A DNA stretch of 64,000 nt from Chloracidobacterium sp. (GCA_016711345.1 JADJTD010000001.1:2418001-2482000); one strand, 5' to 3'. Shown: positions 31,481 to 40,114, numbered from the stretch's first letter. Translations and numbers: made by a program. Notes: generated by a model not told the origin, from the letters alone.

Positions 31481-32068
31481 TTCTTCTTTTTTTGATCGGA
31501 AAGTTGCGTCAAATCGAGAAAACCACGCCATATCGAGAAAGTTGGTCTTCCAATTTGGATCGAAATGCGCTAGGTTGAGTCGGGATCGTTGTAAAGTCGA
31601 TGATCTTTGATCTTTGAAAACCAGTCGAACGGCAACGGAAAGCTGTAACAATCTGTGCCACAAACCGCGCATTTTGTAATACTTTGTCAGACAAACGGCG
31701 ATTCTGAAAAATTAAAGGAATATCGCTAAGTCAAACCATAAACATAATGTTTACATAGTTTAAGGCGTCCAAGCTGGTTACAGATCGCCATATTTTGAAC
31801 GAAAAAGTTTTTTTCAAAAAAGTGCGGAACGCAGCCAAAAACCGGGTAGTGTCTTAAGACACTACCAAAAACCGACAATAACCTTATTCGTTACAACATT
31901 TACATCGTTCCACACGAATGTGGAACGATGTGGAACGCTTGGAACGGAAAAAAAACGGTGGGACAGTGGGACAGTAGCTGGCGGAACATTCAAAGTTGAA
32001 TGTGCTCGCCTCTTACTCGCAGCAGGGCTTGTGCATCTCAATAGCAAACTCTAAAATCCAAAATTGAC
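31481..32068. other. Gene-free region with clustered palindromes
   Basis: About 590 bp without a gene. It contains a perfect 22-bp palindrome (31845-31866) flanked by two copies of CCAAAAACCG, an 11-bp-stem hairpin CATCGTTCCAC/GTGGAACGATG (31903-31930), further GGAACG direct repeats, and a second copy of the TGGGACAGTGGGACAGTA block (31958-31976) found between rpoB and rpoC. 31481-31800 shows nothing recognisable. Confidence 0.65.
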
Positions 32069-33037
32069 GTGAACCGTTTTCTCGAAGAAAAAAAGGACAA
32101 CTGGCAGCGGCTGGAAGACTTGCTTGCAATGCTTAGCGGCAGCTCGCTTCGCGGCCTGTCGAGAATGGAGGTTCGGGAGTTTGGTGAACTTTACCGACGC
32201 GCGGCGGCCGATCTCGCGATAGCTCGAGCCGAGACACGCGATCCAAAGCTGATAAATTATCTCAACAGCCTTGTGATCCGTGCTCACGGCAAGATCTATC
32301 GAGCTGAAAGCCAGGGCGTCGGATTGATCGGCAAATTCTTTGCACAAGATTTTCCACGGACCTTTCGCCGAAATGTCCGTTATATGGCGATCGCATTCGC
32401 TGTTTTTGGAGGCTTTGCCGTCTTTGGGTTTATTGCGACTTGGATCAACACCGATTTTACGCATTTTGTGATGCTGTCCGGGATCACGGAACAGATCAAT
32501 TCCAACAATCAATGGTGGCTTAAACTCAATGATGCAAATCAGGTTGGAGCGAGTGCGATCCTCTCAAACAATATTCTGGTGACGATTCGAGTGTTTGCTC
32601 TGGGAGCGTTTTTGGGTGTAGGGGCGTTCTATGATCTGGCAGTTGAAGGAGCCCGTTTGGGCAGCGTTTTTGCCGCATGTTATAAGTTGAATCCGCCGTT
32701 CGGCAACTCGCTGGCGTATTTTGTGGTTGGCCACGGTGTGATCGAGCTTTCTACGATCTTCTTTTGCGGCGGTGCGGGAATGATGATCGGTTACGCGATC
32801 ATAAACCCCGGCGATTTGACCCGTGCTCAGGCATTAAAGAAAAAGGGGATCGAAGCCGCACAGATCGTCATAGGCTGTGCCTGTTTCCTCGTTATTGCGG
32901 GAACCATCGAAGGGTTTCTTTCACCGTCCGATCTATCGCCGGCGATCAAGATAGCAACGGGCGTCGGTACAGGTATCGCAATGTATGCGTATCTATTTGT
33001 GGCAGGGCGAGAATCTGAAGAACCGATGGCTCAATGA
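32069..33037 (+). CDS. SpoIIM-like (DUF95) integral membrane protein
   Basis: A 322-residue protein of the stage II sporulation protein M family. A soluble N-terminal part (residues ~1-105: FGELYRRAAADLAIARAET, VIRAHGKIYR) is followed by about six membrane helices, with the family's characteristic NNILVTIRVFALGAFLGVG and GHGVIELSTIFFCGGAGMMIG. The start is GTG 32069. In non-sporulating bacteria these proteins usually sit beside MoxR, DUF58 and RDD genes; here the DUF58 gene is about 3 kb away and on the opposite strand, with no MoxR ATPase in view. The function outside sporulation is not established. Confidence 0.85.
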   Translation: MNRFLEEKKDNWQRLEDLLAMLSGSSLRGLSRMEVREFGELYRRAAADLAIARAETRDPKLINYLNSLVIRAHGKIYRAESQGVGLIGKFFAQDFPRTFRRNVRYMAIAFAVFGGFAVFGFIATWINTDFTHFVMLSGITEQINSNNQWWLKLNDANQVGASAILSNNILVTIRVFALGAFLGVGAFYDLAVEGARLGSVFAACYKLNPPFGNSLAYFVVGHGVIELSTIFFCGGAGMMIGYAIINPGDLTRAQALKKKGIEAAQIVIGCACFLVIAGTIEGFLSPSDLSPAIKIATGVGTGIAMYAYLFVAGRESEEPMAQ

Positions 33038-33948
33038 ATTAATGTATCGTCAGGCGTGCAATAGAGGTCCAAAATGCTCGACGAGTGTGTGCGTTCCATA
33101 AGATTGCGATAGATCGTTTCGACGAGAACGCTTTGACCATTCTTTTTCGGCACCGGCGTATTCCAATCCAGCACACGAAACCCGGCACGCTCGACAATTG
33201 CACAAAGGGTCTCAGGTGAAAAGAAAAAAAGATGATGCATTGCCGCATAATGGCGCCAACGATTTGATTTAAGCCGCAAACGGCTCTGCAAACTTTTTAG
33301 CCGAGGGCTGATCCCGTTTATATTGGGAACGCTGAGGTATAGAATTCCTTTGGGTTCAAGCAGCGCCTTACAGATTCTTAATTCCTGTAGCGGGTCCTGA
33401 GTATGCTCGAGTACATGATTTAGACGGATCAGATCAAAACGCTCGTCGCAGAAATCAATATCCTGCAGCCGGCCTTCCCATAGAGGGCACTTAAGCTCGT
33501 TAGCATCGGGCGACAACTTTATGTCCGCACCTGCGATGCTCCATCCTGCCTCACGGGCAAAATCGAGAAATGCACCGTTGCCGCAGCCGACATCGAGTAC
33601 CTTTTTCCGGTCGCCGAGTAGTCTTTCAAAATCCGCAAGCTGGCGGCAAATGTAATGGGAGGTCTCGGGTGAAGCCTTGTTTGAACCATCACGCTTTGGA
33701 AAGTAATTGTCGGAATAGACCTTGTCAGCAAGCTCGTCAAAACTCAGCCTTGGCGTCACGAATTCCAAAGTGCACTGAGGGCATCGGCACAAAGTAAATC
33801 CCTGATAATCGACAGCAAAAGGTTGTGGCGAAATTTTACAGAGCGGACATAGTACGTCTTCAGTTGGCTGGAGATCACCGCTTGTTACTGCACCAGCCTT
33901 TCCGAAAAAAGTGGCGGGTGCCTTGGTTGGCATAGCTTCAATGTACAC
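33031..33948 (-). CDS. Class I SAM methyltransferase with N-terminal zinc ribbon
   Basis: A 305-residue protein. Residues ~35-65 hold CPLC and CRCPQC, a four-cysteine zinc ribbon followed by EFVTPRLS, as in sugar-related methyltransferases of the Methyltransf_23 type. The SAM-binding motif I is VLDVGCGNGAFLDFA (~115), with GADI after it and LNHVLEHTQDP further on. GTG 33948 and ATG 33933 are both possible starts. It is the last of three co-oriented genes, 16 bp after the racemase homologue, and its 3' end overlaps the convergent SpoIIM-like gene by 7 bp. The methyl acceptor is unknown. Confidence 0.8.
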   Translation of the reverse strand: MYIEAMPTKAPATFFGKAGAVTSGDLQPTEDVLCPLCKISPQPFAVDYQGFTLCRCPQCTLEFVTPRLSFDELADKVYSDNYFPKRDGSNKASPETSHYICRQLADFERLLGDRKKVLDVGCGNGAFLDFAREAGWSIAGADIKLSPDANELKCPLWEGRLQDIDFCDERFDLIRLNHVLEHTQDPLQELRICKALLEPKGILYLSVPNINGISPRLKSLQSRLRLKSNRWRHYAAMHHLFFFSPETLCAIVERAGFRVLDWNTPVPKKNGQSVLVETIYRNLMERTHSSSILDLYCTPDDTLIH

Positions 33949-33964
33949 TGGTCAGCAGACAGGG

Positions 33965-34711
33965 TCAAAGTTTGATCTTTTCAGTATTCTCAATATGCCA
34001 ACCAAAAGCCGCAGCGGCTGCATTTTTCATCGTTTTAGGATCACCCGTTGTTAAATATTTATCATCACCGCGGAGTTGAACATTCCACTTTCGCACCACA
34101 TTTGCCAATGCAGGCACCGGATCGATAAAAACCACGTCGCCTCCAACAAAATCCTTCATCACCGGAATGATCGCCGGATAATGCGTACAAGCGAGAAGTA
34201 TATGTGAGCAATTTCCCAGAGGTTTCAATATCCTGTTACATTCTGCTCTAAGAATTCCGGAGGACACATCGCCACTTTCTATAAGGCCGGACAGCGGCTG
34301 TGCGATGCGCTGATTGACCGTGATTTTATGGTGAGCAAAAGCCTTTCTGTAAATAGCTGAACAGACCGTTCGCCGCCCACCGATCAATCCGAGCCTTTTT
34401 GGTTTCAGTTTGACCGTTTCGGCAATGGCGTGTTCTATAACGCCCTCTATTTCTATACCGTGATTGTCCAAATTGGCAATTACTGTACTCGCGGCATTGC
34501 AGCCGATAATGAGGTGTGAGACGCCTTGCGATTTAAGGAATGTTATGACGACGTTAAGGCGCGAGACGAGTTCTGTTCGCGACATTTTGCCGTAAGGTGT
34601 TACGCCGGTGTCTGAAAAATATATTACAGGCACATCGCCAAGCTGTTTCTTTATCAGCTTAACGATGCTGATGCCGCCGATGCCCCAATCTATGATTCCG
34701 AGACGTTTCAT
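33965..34711 (-). CDS. Aspartate/glutamate racemase family protein (MurI-like, atypical)
   Basis: A 248-residue two-lobe racemase homologue. Both catalytic cysteines are present: Cys71 in GCNAAS and Cys175 in LLACTHYP, with His177. YFSDTGVTPYG matches the family's YFGDTxxxPYG block. Departures from ordinary MurI are at the first motif (IIDWGIGG in place of the usual FDSGVGG, so Ser is replaced by Trp9) and NAAS instead of NTAS. These touch the substrate pocket, so activity on glutamate cannot be assumed. It starts one base after the end of the preceding methyltransferase gene, indicating translational coupling. Confidence 0.75.
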   Translation of the reverse strand: MKRLGIIDWGIGGISIVKLIKKQLGDVPVIYFSDTGVTPYGKMSRTELVSRLNVVITFLKSQGVSHLIIGCNAASTVIANLDNHGIEIEGVIEHAIAETVKLKPKRLGLIGGRRTVCSAIYRKAFAHHKITVNQRIAQPLSGLIESGDVSSGILRAECNRILKPLGNCSHILLACTHYPAIIPVMKDFVGGDVVFIDPVPALANVVRKWNVQLRGDDKYLTTGDPKTMKNAAAAAFGWHIENTEKIKL

Positions 34712-36022
34712 TTAGGGATATGAGAGTTTAACCTCGACTCCTTTTTCAACCGCACCGGAATCGAACGCAACGATCCGCGAATTCCAGGCCATATTAAGCG
34801 TTTCCATCTTTTGTCCGGGAAAACGGCTTTCGAGATACCATTTCATCTCGTGCTCGGAGCGTATTGGATTGTATTCGAGCATCTTTTTCCAATCCGGATG
34901 CGAGACCAGCTTGTACAGAGCATTGTTGAATTTCGCATTCGATTTTTGGTCACGCATCGTACGCAGTTTATCTTTCAACAGTCGCGGATATTCGCTTAGT
35001 GCCACGGGAACAGTAACCATATCAATAATCAGGAACTTGCCGCCGGGTTTTGTCACGCGTTTTATCTCTTGCAGCAGCGGATCCCAATCGAGATATCTAA
35101 ACGACATAAGCGAGATCACGACATCAAATTCAACATCTGGAAACGGCAGTACAGGCCCGCTGATCTTTTCAAATTCTAAATTTGTGATTTGAGTATTTTT
35201 TATCTTCGCTCGTTCGATGATGCGTGCAGATTCATCGACTCCGCAACCGGATTCCAGTCGTTCGCTCAATGCATTCAAAAGTGCTCCGTTTCCGCAACCG
35301 ATGTCGAGAACTCGCAGCTTACCTACCGGAAGATGTTCGTTGAGCCATCGCCACTCGTCTTTGCGGACGCGAATATCCTCGAACGCTGCATCGTAAAGTT
35401 CCGCAACATGATCGTAAGATGTATCACCTGTCGGTGGCTGCGGCTCAAAGGCTTTCATTTTCTCGGCTGGCATAAGACCCAAAAATTTCTGTGCCGATGC
35501 GGCAAAGCCGTGCGATTTACGCCCTTTGCATCCGATTGTATAAAGTGGGCCGTCGGTGCTGTCGCCGACATATTTGTATGTGGTTTTGCTCCGTGAAAAC
35601 GTCGTGTACCAAAAGAAGCCGTAGGTCTTTACATCAAACGTCCTTGCAAAGAACGGAGCGAACCAACGTGCCGAACGGCAGCAATGAAAATATGCAGATG
35701 CTCCGTCCGCAAAGGGTATCTCCATCTGTTCCCATTCATATGGCGAAAACTGTTCAGGAAACGCAACCGTTCCAAACATCGGCCCGTACATTCCCGAATG
35801 GCCGACAAAATGAAATTCGGAGATCTTCTTTCCGTCTTGCTTGATCTCGTTAATGACCTTCAAAACATCGCGTTTGCTCTCAACCGATCGTGTAATGATC
35901 TCGCCGCCAAATCCCGTCTCTCGTTTTTCAGCCGCGAGCGTCTCGGCGACTACTGGGAACTGCCTGCCGCCCAAGCGATATTTTGTTGTGTAAATGATGA
36001 GGATCAGGCTGTCATTTGGCAT
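34712..36022 (-). CDS. Fusion of an H/C-dyad domain with a class I SAM methyltransferase
   Basis: A 436-residue two-domain protein. Residues ~1-190 form an alpha/beta domain with FHFVGHSGMYGPMFG (His71, His75) and, 38 residues later, AYFHCCRSARW (Cys114, Cys115) followed by YGFFWYTTF. A histidine ending one strand and a cysteine ending the next is the pattern of caspase-like (clan CD) peptidases; this assignment is inference. Residues ~200-420 are a methyltransferase: RVLDIGCGNGALLNAL (237-252), VVISLMSFRYLDW and RVTKPGGKFLIIDM. It heads the three-gene operon with the racemase and second methyltransferase and starts 22 bp after the DUF58 stop. Confidence 0.7.
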   Translation of the reverse strand: MPNDSLILIIYTTKYRLGGRQFPVVAETLAAEKRETGFGGEIITRSVESKRDVLKVINEIKQDGKKISEFHFVGHSGMYGPMFGTVAFPEQFSPYEWEQMEIPFADGASAYFHCCRSARWFAPFFARTFDVKTYGFFWYTTFSRSKTTYKYVGDSTDGPLYTIGCKGRKSHGFAASAQKFLGLMPAEKMKAFEPQPPTGDTSYDHVAELYDAAFEDIRVRKDEWRWLNEHLPVGKLRVLDIGCGNGALLNALSERLESGCGVDESARIIERAKIKNTQITNLEFEKISGPVLPFPDVEFDVVISLMSFRYLDWDPLLQEIKRVTKPGGKFLIIDMVTVPVALSEYPRLLKDKLRTMRDQKSNAKFNNALYKLVSHPDWKKMLEYNPIRSEHEMKWYLESRFPGQKMETLNMAWNSRIVAFDSGAVEKGVEVKLSYP

Positions 36023-36043
36023 ATTCGTCGCGGTTGGATTCAG

Positions 36044-37366
36044 TTAAAGCAGACCTCGTTCTTTAACCCGAAGATATGTTTCCAGAAGTCTCGGAGCAAG
36101 TGATTGAGTGGTTACATCAAGTGCAAGGCCGCCTAGCGATTCAACCAATTTTAGCGCGGATTCGCGTTGGTGGATTATTTCTTCAGCGGCAGACTGTGTG
36201 AAGACTTCTTTTACGTTCTGAGGAGCACTACTGACGGCGGCGTTCAGGTCGCGGTCGCCTATGGTGACAACGAGCGGCAAGTGTCGAGGTCGAAGCAGTT
36301 TGAGCGAATTTATTAGTTCCTTAGAGCTGTCTTTATCTACAAGATCAGTTAGGATCACTACGAATGAACGCTTCTTTAGATTGGACGAGATAAATTGAAA
36401 ACCTCGGGCGTAAGACGGCTCGATAAGTTCGGGTTCGAGGTCATGCAGGGCTTCGAGCACTGCGTCTATGTGTTCGACACCTCGTTTTGGCGGTAGATAT
36501 TTTATGACTCGGCGACCAAAGACGACGAGGCCGCAATTATCTCCGGCACGAACACAGGCAGACATCAATGCTAACGACGCATGTATCGCAGTGTCGAATT
36601 TTGTTTCGTTGCCAATGCGTCCGGTCATCAAACGCCCGGCATCGAGCGCGATGATCACAGTTTGGTCGCGTTCGATCTGGTATTGCCGTGTTGTCAGCTT
36701 AGATCGCCGAGCTGTTGCTGTCCACGAAATATGCCGAAGCTCGTCGCCGCGAACGTAATCGCGCATCGATTCGAATTCGCGTCCTTCGCCTCGACGGATC
36801 GCTTTTCGCTGGATGGCGAGAAAGGAACGAGCACCTAGCGCCTTCAATTCCATTTCGCGTGCGCGGCGCATATTTGGATAAACCTTCACATGTTGTGGCT
36901 CGCCAACTTCGGCCTGACACCACACAAGTCCCAACCGCGAAAGATAACGCATCGCCGTGCGGCCGAATTCATACTGCCCGCGTCGCGTCGGTGTTAATGA
37001 GTAAGAAAATTCCGCCGTCGTCTGAGCATCAACAGTAAATTCCGCTTCGCGCGGATCGTTGAGATTCATTTCAGACGGGTACTCGTCCTTGACCTTTATT
37101 TGAAAGGACTGCTCCGAAGCATTTTGAATCTTGATACCGACAGTAGTCGGGTCGCCGATGGCAAAGCGTTTGTCGAATTCTCGCGTGACTGTAAATTCCT
37201 CAGGCAGGTTTCTGCTGATAAATATATCGGCAATTGCCGCAAGAATAAGGAGCAAATCGTAACCCAGAACTGCATAACGCAACGTAGGGAAAGTCCACGA
37301 GATCGACAGCGGAACAATTCCTGCGGCAAGCAAAATAAAGAAAAGTCTTGAAAATGTAACTCGCAT
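36044..37366 (-). CDS. DUF58 domain protein (MoxR-associated type)
   Basis: From ATG 37366 the protein has 440 residues. Two N-terminal membrane helices (FSRLFFILLAAGIVPLSISW and YDLLLILAAIADIFI) are followed by a beta-rich domain and the DUF58 core: GEGREFESMRDYVRGDELRH and WTATARRSKLTTRQY (~200-235), then a von Willebrand-like region with VIIALDAGRLM and VVILTDLVDKDS. DUF58 proteins normally pair with a MoxR ATPase, here absent. TATAAT lies 13 bp before the ATG, so the mRNA leader would be very short. The longer reading with MYNHTES is less likely because it would overlap that -10 box. Confidence 0.8.
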   Translation of the reverse strand: MRVTFSRLFFILLAAGIVPLSISWTFPTLRYAVLGYDLLLILAAIADIFISRNLPEEFTVTREFDKRFAIGDPTTVGIKIQNASEQSFQIKVKDEYPSEMNLNDPREAEFTVDAQTTAEFSYSLTPTRRGQYEFGRTAMRYLSRLGLVWCQAEVGEPQHVKVYPNMRRAREMELKALGARSFLAIQRKAIRRGEGREFESMRDYVRGDELRHISWTATARRSKLTTRQYQIERDQTVIIALDAGRLMTGRIGNETKFDTAIHASLALMSACVRAGDNCGLVVFGRRVIKYLPPKRGVEHIDAVLEALHDLEPELIEPSYARGFQFISSNLKKRSFVVILTDLVDKDSSKELINSLKLLRPRHLPLVVTIGDRDLNAAVSSAPQNVKEVFTQSAAEEIIHQRESALKLVESLGGLALDVTTQSLAPRLLETYLRVKERGLL

Positions 37367-37378
37367 CGATTCGGTGTG

Positions 37379-37384
37379 ATTATA
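37379..37384 (-). promoter_or_regulatory. Putative -10 box of the DUF58 operon
   Basis: A perfect TATAAT on the minus strand ends 12 bp before ATG 37366. No convincing -35 at normal spacing is visible. The transcript would have a leader of about six bases. Confidence 0.4.
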
Positions 37385-37475
37385 CAATGCAAAATATTTA
37401 CCGCTAAATGCAACTAATTGGCCGGTTCGCGGTTCAAAGTCAAAGATGATCCATTAAGAAGAGCGAGGTCTGACG

Positions 37476-37991
37476 GTGCAAGCATGTTTTCTAACTATAT
37501 TTTTGTTGTTGTTTAGTAGCTTGTCTTTTGCACAGGCCGATAACGTAAAGCCCAGCGGAGGCATTGAAGAGGTCTATCTTGCCAAAGACGACGGCAACGG
37601 GAAGGCCGGTGAGCAGGTGACCGAGTTTCGGACGACGGATGTGCCTATATATTGTGTTGTGCTGCTCGAATCAGGCTCACGCACAATAGTGAAGATGAAC
37701 TTTGTCGCTGTTAATGTAACCGGCGTGAAATCTGAAACGAAGGTCGTCACCGCCAGCTATACGACTAAGGATGGCCAAAATCGCGTCAATTTCTCGGGAA
37801 GGCCGGAAGGGAAATGGACGCCCGGCAAATATCGCGTTGATCTTTTTCTTGATGGAAAAAAAGCAAGTGAGGTCGAATTTAATATCAAAAGTACGGGCGG
37901 CGCTATGAATGTTGGGACATCCGCTGTCAAAAACTTTCAAAATACCGACGCACCAAAACCTAAGCCGGGAAAACCAAATTCCTCAAAATAA
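37476..37991 (+). CDS. Secreted hypothetical protein
   Basis: A 171-residue protein with a signal peptide (MQACFLTIFLLLFSSLSFAQA, GTG start) and one beta-sandwich-like domain (residues ~25-140: VPIYCVVLLESG, VNFVAVNVTG-like strands, GKWTPGKYRVDLFLDGKKA), then a Lys/Pro-rich tail. The GKYRV-x-L-x-LDGK pattern recalls domains of surface or periplasmic proteins of unknown role. I do not recognise a named family. A bidirectional terminator follows. Confidence 0.6.
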   Translation: MQACFLTIFLLLFSSLSFAQADNVKPSGGIEEVYLAKDDGNGKAGEQVTEFRTTDVPIYCVVLLESGSRTIVKMNFVAVNVTGVKSETKVVTASYTTKDGQNRVNFSGRPEGKWTPGKYRVDLFLDGKKASEVEFNIKSTGGAMNVGTSAVKNFQNTDAPKPKPGKPNSSK

Positions 37992-37992
37992 A

Positions 37993-38024
37993 AAGGCTGC
38001 CTTTTCAGACAGCCTCTTTTCAAA
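37993..38024. terminator. Bidirectional terminator
   Basis: AGGCTG and CAGCCT pair around a short loop, with A-rich sequence before and CTTTT after. It would serve both the secreted-protein gene on the left and the convergent RRM gene on the right. Confidence 0.75.
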
Positions 38025-38038
38025 TTTATCTTAAAAAA

Positions 38039-38353
38039 CTACCAGCGGTCCGAGCGTCCGCCGCCGCCGCCGTATCCACCACCGCCGCCACGTCCACCAC
38101 GATCTTCGCGGGGCTTGGCTTCGTTGACCTTGATCTCGCGGCCGCCTTGTTCGGTGCCGTTGAGTTCGGCAATCGCTCTTTCGCCGTCTTCCTGATTTGC
38201 CATTTCGACAAATCCAAAACCGCGTGAACGTCCTGTCTCGCGATCCTCGACCACAGATGCTGATTCGACAGCGCCTATGCTCGAAAACATTTCCTCAAGA
38301 TCATGACTCGAAGTCTGAAAAGAGAGGTTACCTACATAAAGTTTCATTGACAT
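38039..38353 (-). CDS. RRM-domain RNA-binding protein with Gly-rich tail
   Basis: A 104-residue protein with one RNA recognition motif: RNP2 is LYVGNL (residues 5-10) and RNP1 is RGFGFVEM (~44-51), both complete. The last ~25 residues are a Gly/Arg/Asp tail (RGGRGGGGGYGGGGG). Such small RRM-Gly proteins are known from cyanobacteria and other phyla as cold- or stress-linked RNA binders; the role here is inferred. It is monocistronic, with an AT-rich upstream region. Confidence 0.9.
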   Translation of the reverse strand: MSMKLYVGNLSFQTSSHDLEEMFSSIGAVESASVVEDRETGRSRGFGFVEMANQEDGERAIAELNGTEQGGREIKVNEAKPREDRGGRGGGGGYGGGGGRSDRW

Positions 38354-38672
38354 ATTATATTATTTATCTTTCCCTGTCGGGAAGTACTACAAGTCACAGA
38401 CGTGATCGGAAATCTTTTTTTCGGAGATCGGTTCTGTTCCGGGAAAGATCGCGTCTGAGTATCTTGCGTGCGTGAGCAGTTCTAAAGCCAAATTCCAACC
38501 AACCCCCGAACCATCCAAAACACGCCAAAAAAACTTTACGCCGGTCGTGGGCACATCGCCGCCGATGTGCGAGAGAAGGATTAACAAAAAATATGATGCA
38601 CGCTTCGCGTTAGGGTTGCAAATTGTAAACATTGATTTTAACTGTTGTTTATGGAAAACTTGAAAGCCAACA
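38354..38672. other. Gene-free region between the RRM gene and the subtilase gene
   Basis: About 320 bp without a convincing gene. It carries an 8-bp-stem hairpin GCACATCG/CGATGTGC at 38551-38570 and AT-rich promoter-like sequence next to each divergent gene. Short open frames here have no domain or ribosome site. Confidence 0.5.
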
Positions 38673-40046
38673 ATGACACCCGTCGAAACTCTTTCATTAC
38701 CTAGAACGCCGACCGTTGCCGATATGGCAGCGGGCGAGTATGTTTGTTCGGTCTGTTCGCGATCTAACCGCAGCGAATATGTGCCGCTTGATTCGTTGGC
38801 AGAAGATCTGCAAAAGTTGATCCGTGCCAATGCTCCGGGTAAGAACGATTGCACGGAGGTTTGCGGACGATGCGCAAGGCTTTTTGAACGTGCTAAGGAT
38901 CACATCATAAAAGACGCCGCGATGCAGAAGGACGGCTCGCATGTTCTGTCGACCCCGCTAAGGCTCGATGCTGATGATCGCTTTACCGGCGAAGGCGTCA
39001 CGATAGCATTTCTCGATTCCGGATTTTATCCGCACGTCGATCTGACCACGCCCGAAAACCGAATTTTAGCCTATCGCAATATGCCAGACGCAGACCGCGA
39101 TCTGTCGTCGCTCTTTGAGGCGGACGTTGCGAGTTGGCACGGAATGATGACGTCGGTCGTCGCGGCGGGAAACGGTTCGTTGTCTAATGGGTTCTATCGC
39201 GGCATCGCACCGAAAGCCGATGTCGTGCTCGTAAAGCTCGCGCGTACCGGACGCATTTCGGAACAGGACATTCAGAACGGTTTGGAATGGGTTCTCGAAC
39301 ACCGCGAGGAATACAACATTAAGATCGTCAATATTTCAGCGGGAGGTGATGATGAGCAGAGTTATTTGCATGATCCGCTGTCCCAAATTGTTGAGGAATG
39401 TTCTGCCGTCGGCATCACTGTTATATGTGCCGTAGGCAACGCCGGTCATCTGCCAAATCATCCGGTATTTCCGCCGGCGAGCGCTCCGTCGTGCATCGCG
39501 GTAGGCGGCCTCGACGATAATAATTCGATCAATCGTGCGAAACGCGGTATGTACCGTTCGTCATATGGCCCGACTGTTGACGGCCTGCAAAAGCCGGAAG
39601 TTATCGCTTCCTCGATCTGGGTTCCAGCTCCGATACTTCCGCATACGCCGACTGCGAAACAGGCAGCTCTGCTTGAAAAACTCGATAAGAGCAAAGACGA
39701 TGAACTTCACAAAATAATTAAAGAAAATCCCGGCGTCGACCCGGAGCTTGATGCTGCAACCGGATTGCTGGTTCACAATATCAGACACATCATTGCTTTA
39801 AAGATGCGGCAGGAAAACGTGATCAATGAGCATTACAAATATGTTGACGGAACTTCGTTTGCTGCTCCGATCGTGTCGTCCGTTGCTGCTCAGATGATCG
39901 AAGCCAACCCAGACCTATCGCCGTCAGAGGTCAAAAAGATCCTTATCTCAACCGCTGAACGCCTGCCGCATCACGAAGTCGACCGCCAAGGATGGGGCGT
40001 AATAGATGCTCGTCGCGCGGTTGAGCTTGCGCTATCGCTTTCCTGA
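38673..40046 (+). CDS. Cytoplasmic S8 (subtilisin-family) peptidase with N-terminal Cys motif
   Basis: A 457-residue subtilase. The catalytic triad is complete: Asp115 (IAFLDSGFYPHVD), His156 (SWHGMMTSVVAAG) and Ser395 (GTSFAAPIV), with the oxyanion Asn256 in GNAG. There is no signal peptide or prodomain. Instead the first ~80 residues contain CSVC and, later, CTEVCGRC (Cys25/28/60/64/67), probably a zinc site. A ~65-residue helical insertion sits between KPEVIASSIW and the Ser motif (~322-388). The absence of a signal suggests an intracellular enzyme controlled by substrate or partner binding; this is inference. A terminator follows. Confidence 0.88.
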   Translation: MTPVETLSLPRTPTVADMAAGEYVCSVCSRSNRSEYVPLDSLAEDLQKLIRANAPGKNDCTEVCGRCARLFERAKDHIIKDAAMQKDGSHVLSTPLRLDADDRFTGEGVTIAFLDSGFYPHVDLTTPENRILAYRNMPDADRDLSSLFEADVASWHGMMTSVVAAGNGSLSNGFYRGIAPKADVVLVKLARTGRISEQDIQNGLEWVLEHREEYNIKIVNISAGGDDEQSYLHDPLSQIVEECSAVGITVICAVGNAGHLPNHPVFPPASAPSCIAVGGLDDNNSINRAKRGMYRSSYGPTVDGLQKPEVIASSIWVPAPILPHTPTAKQAALLEKLDKSKDDELHKIIKENPGVDPELDAATGLLVHNIRHIIALKMRQENVINEHYKYVDGTSFAAPIVSSVAAQMIEANPDLSPSEVKKILISTAERLPHHEVDRQGWGVIDARRAVELALSLS

Positions 40047-40073
40047 TATCGTCGATATTTTATTCTTTAGATA

Positions 40074-40103
40074 AATTGCCACTAGGTTTAGCTAGTGGCA
40101 ATT
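40074..40103 (+). terminator. Terminator-like hairpin after the subtilase gene
   Basis: AATTGCCACTAG and CTAGTGGCAATT form a perfect 12-bp stem around a 6-nt loop. There is only a weak T-run afterwards; it lies between convergent genes. Confidence 0.7.
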
Positions 40104-40114
40104 TCGTTTCAGGA

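Noticed and set aside
31862..32047. A 61-codon minus-strand frame
   Set aside because: It is made of palindromes and the TGGGACAGT repeat; no protein features.
38472..38663. A 63-codon plus-strand frame before the subtilase gene
   Set aside because: Composition is not protein-like and it contains a DNA hairpin that explains part of its sequence.
38387..38854. A 155-codon minus-strand frame overlapping the subtilase start
   Set aside because: Overlaps the real coding start, has no domain and no ribosome site.
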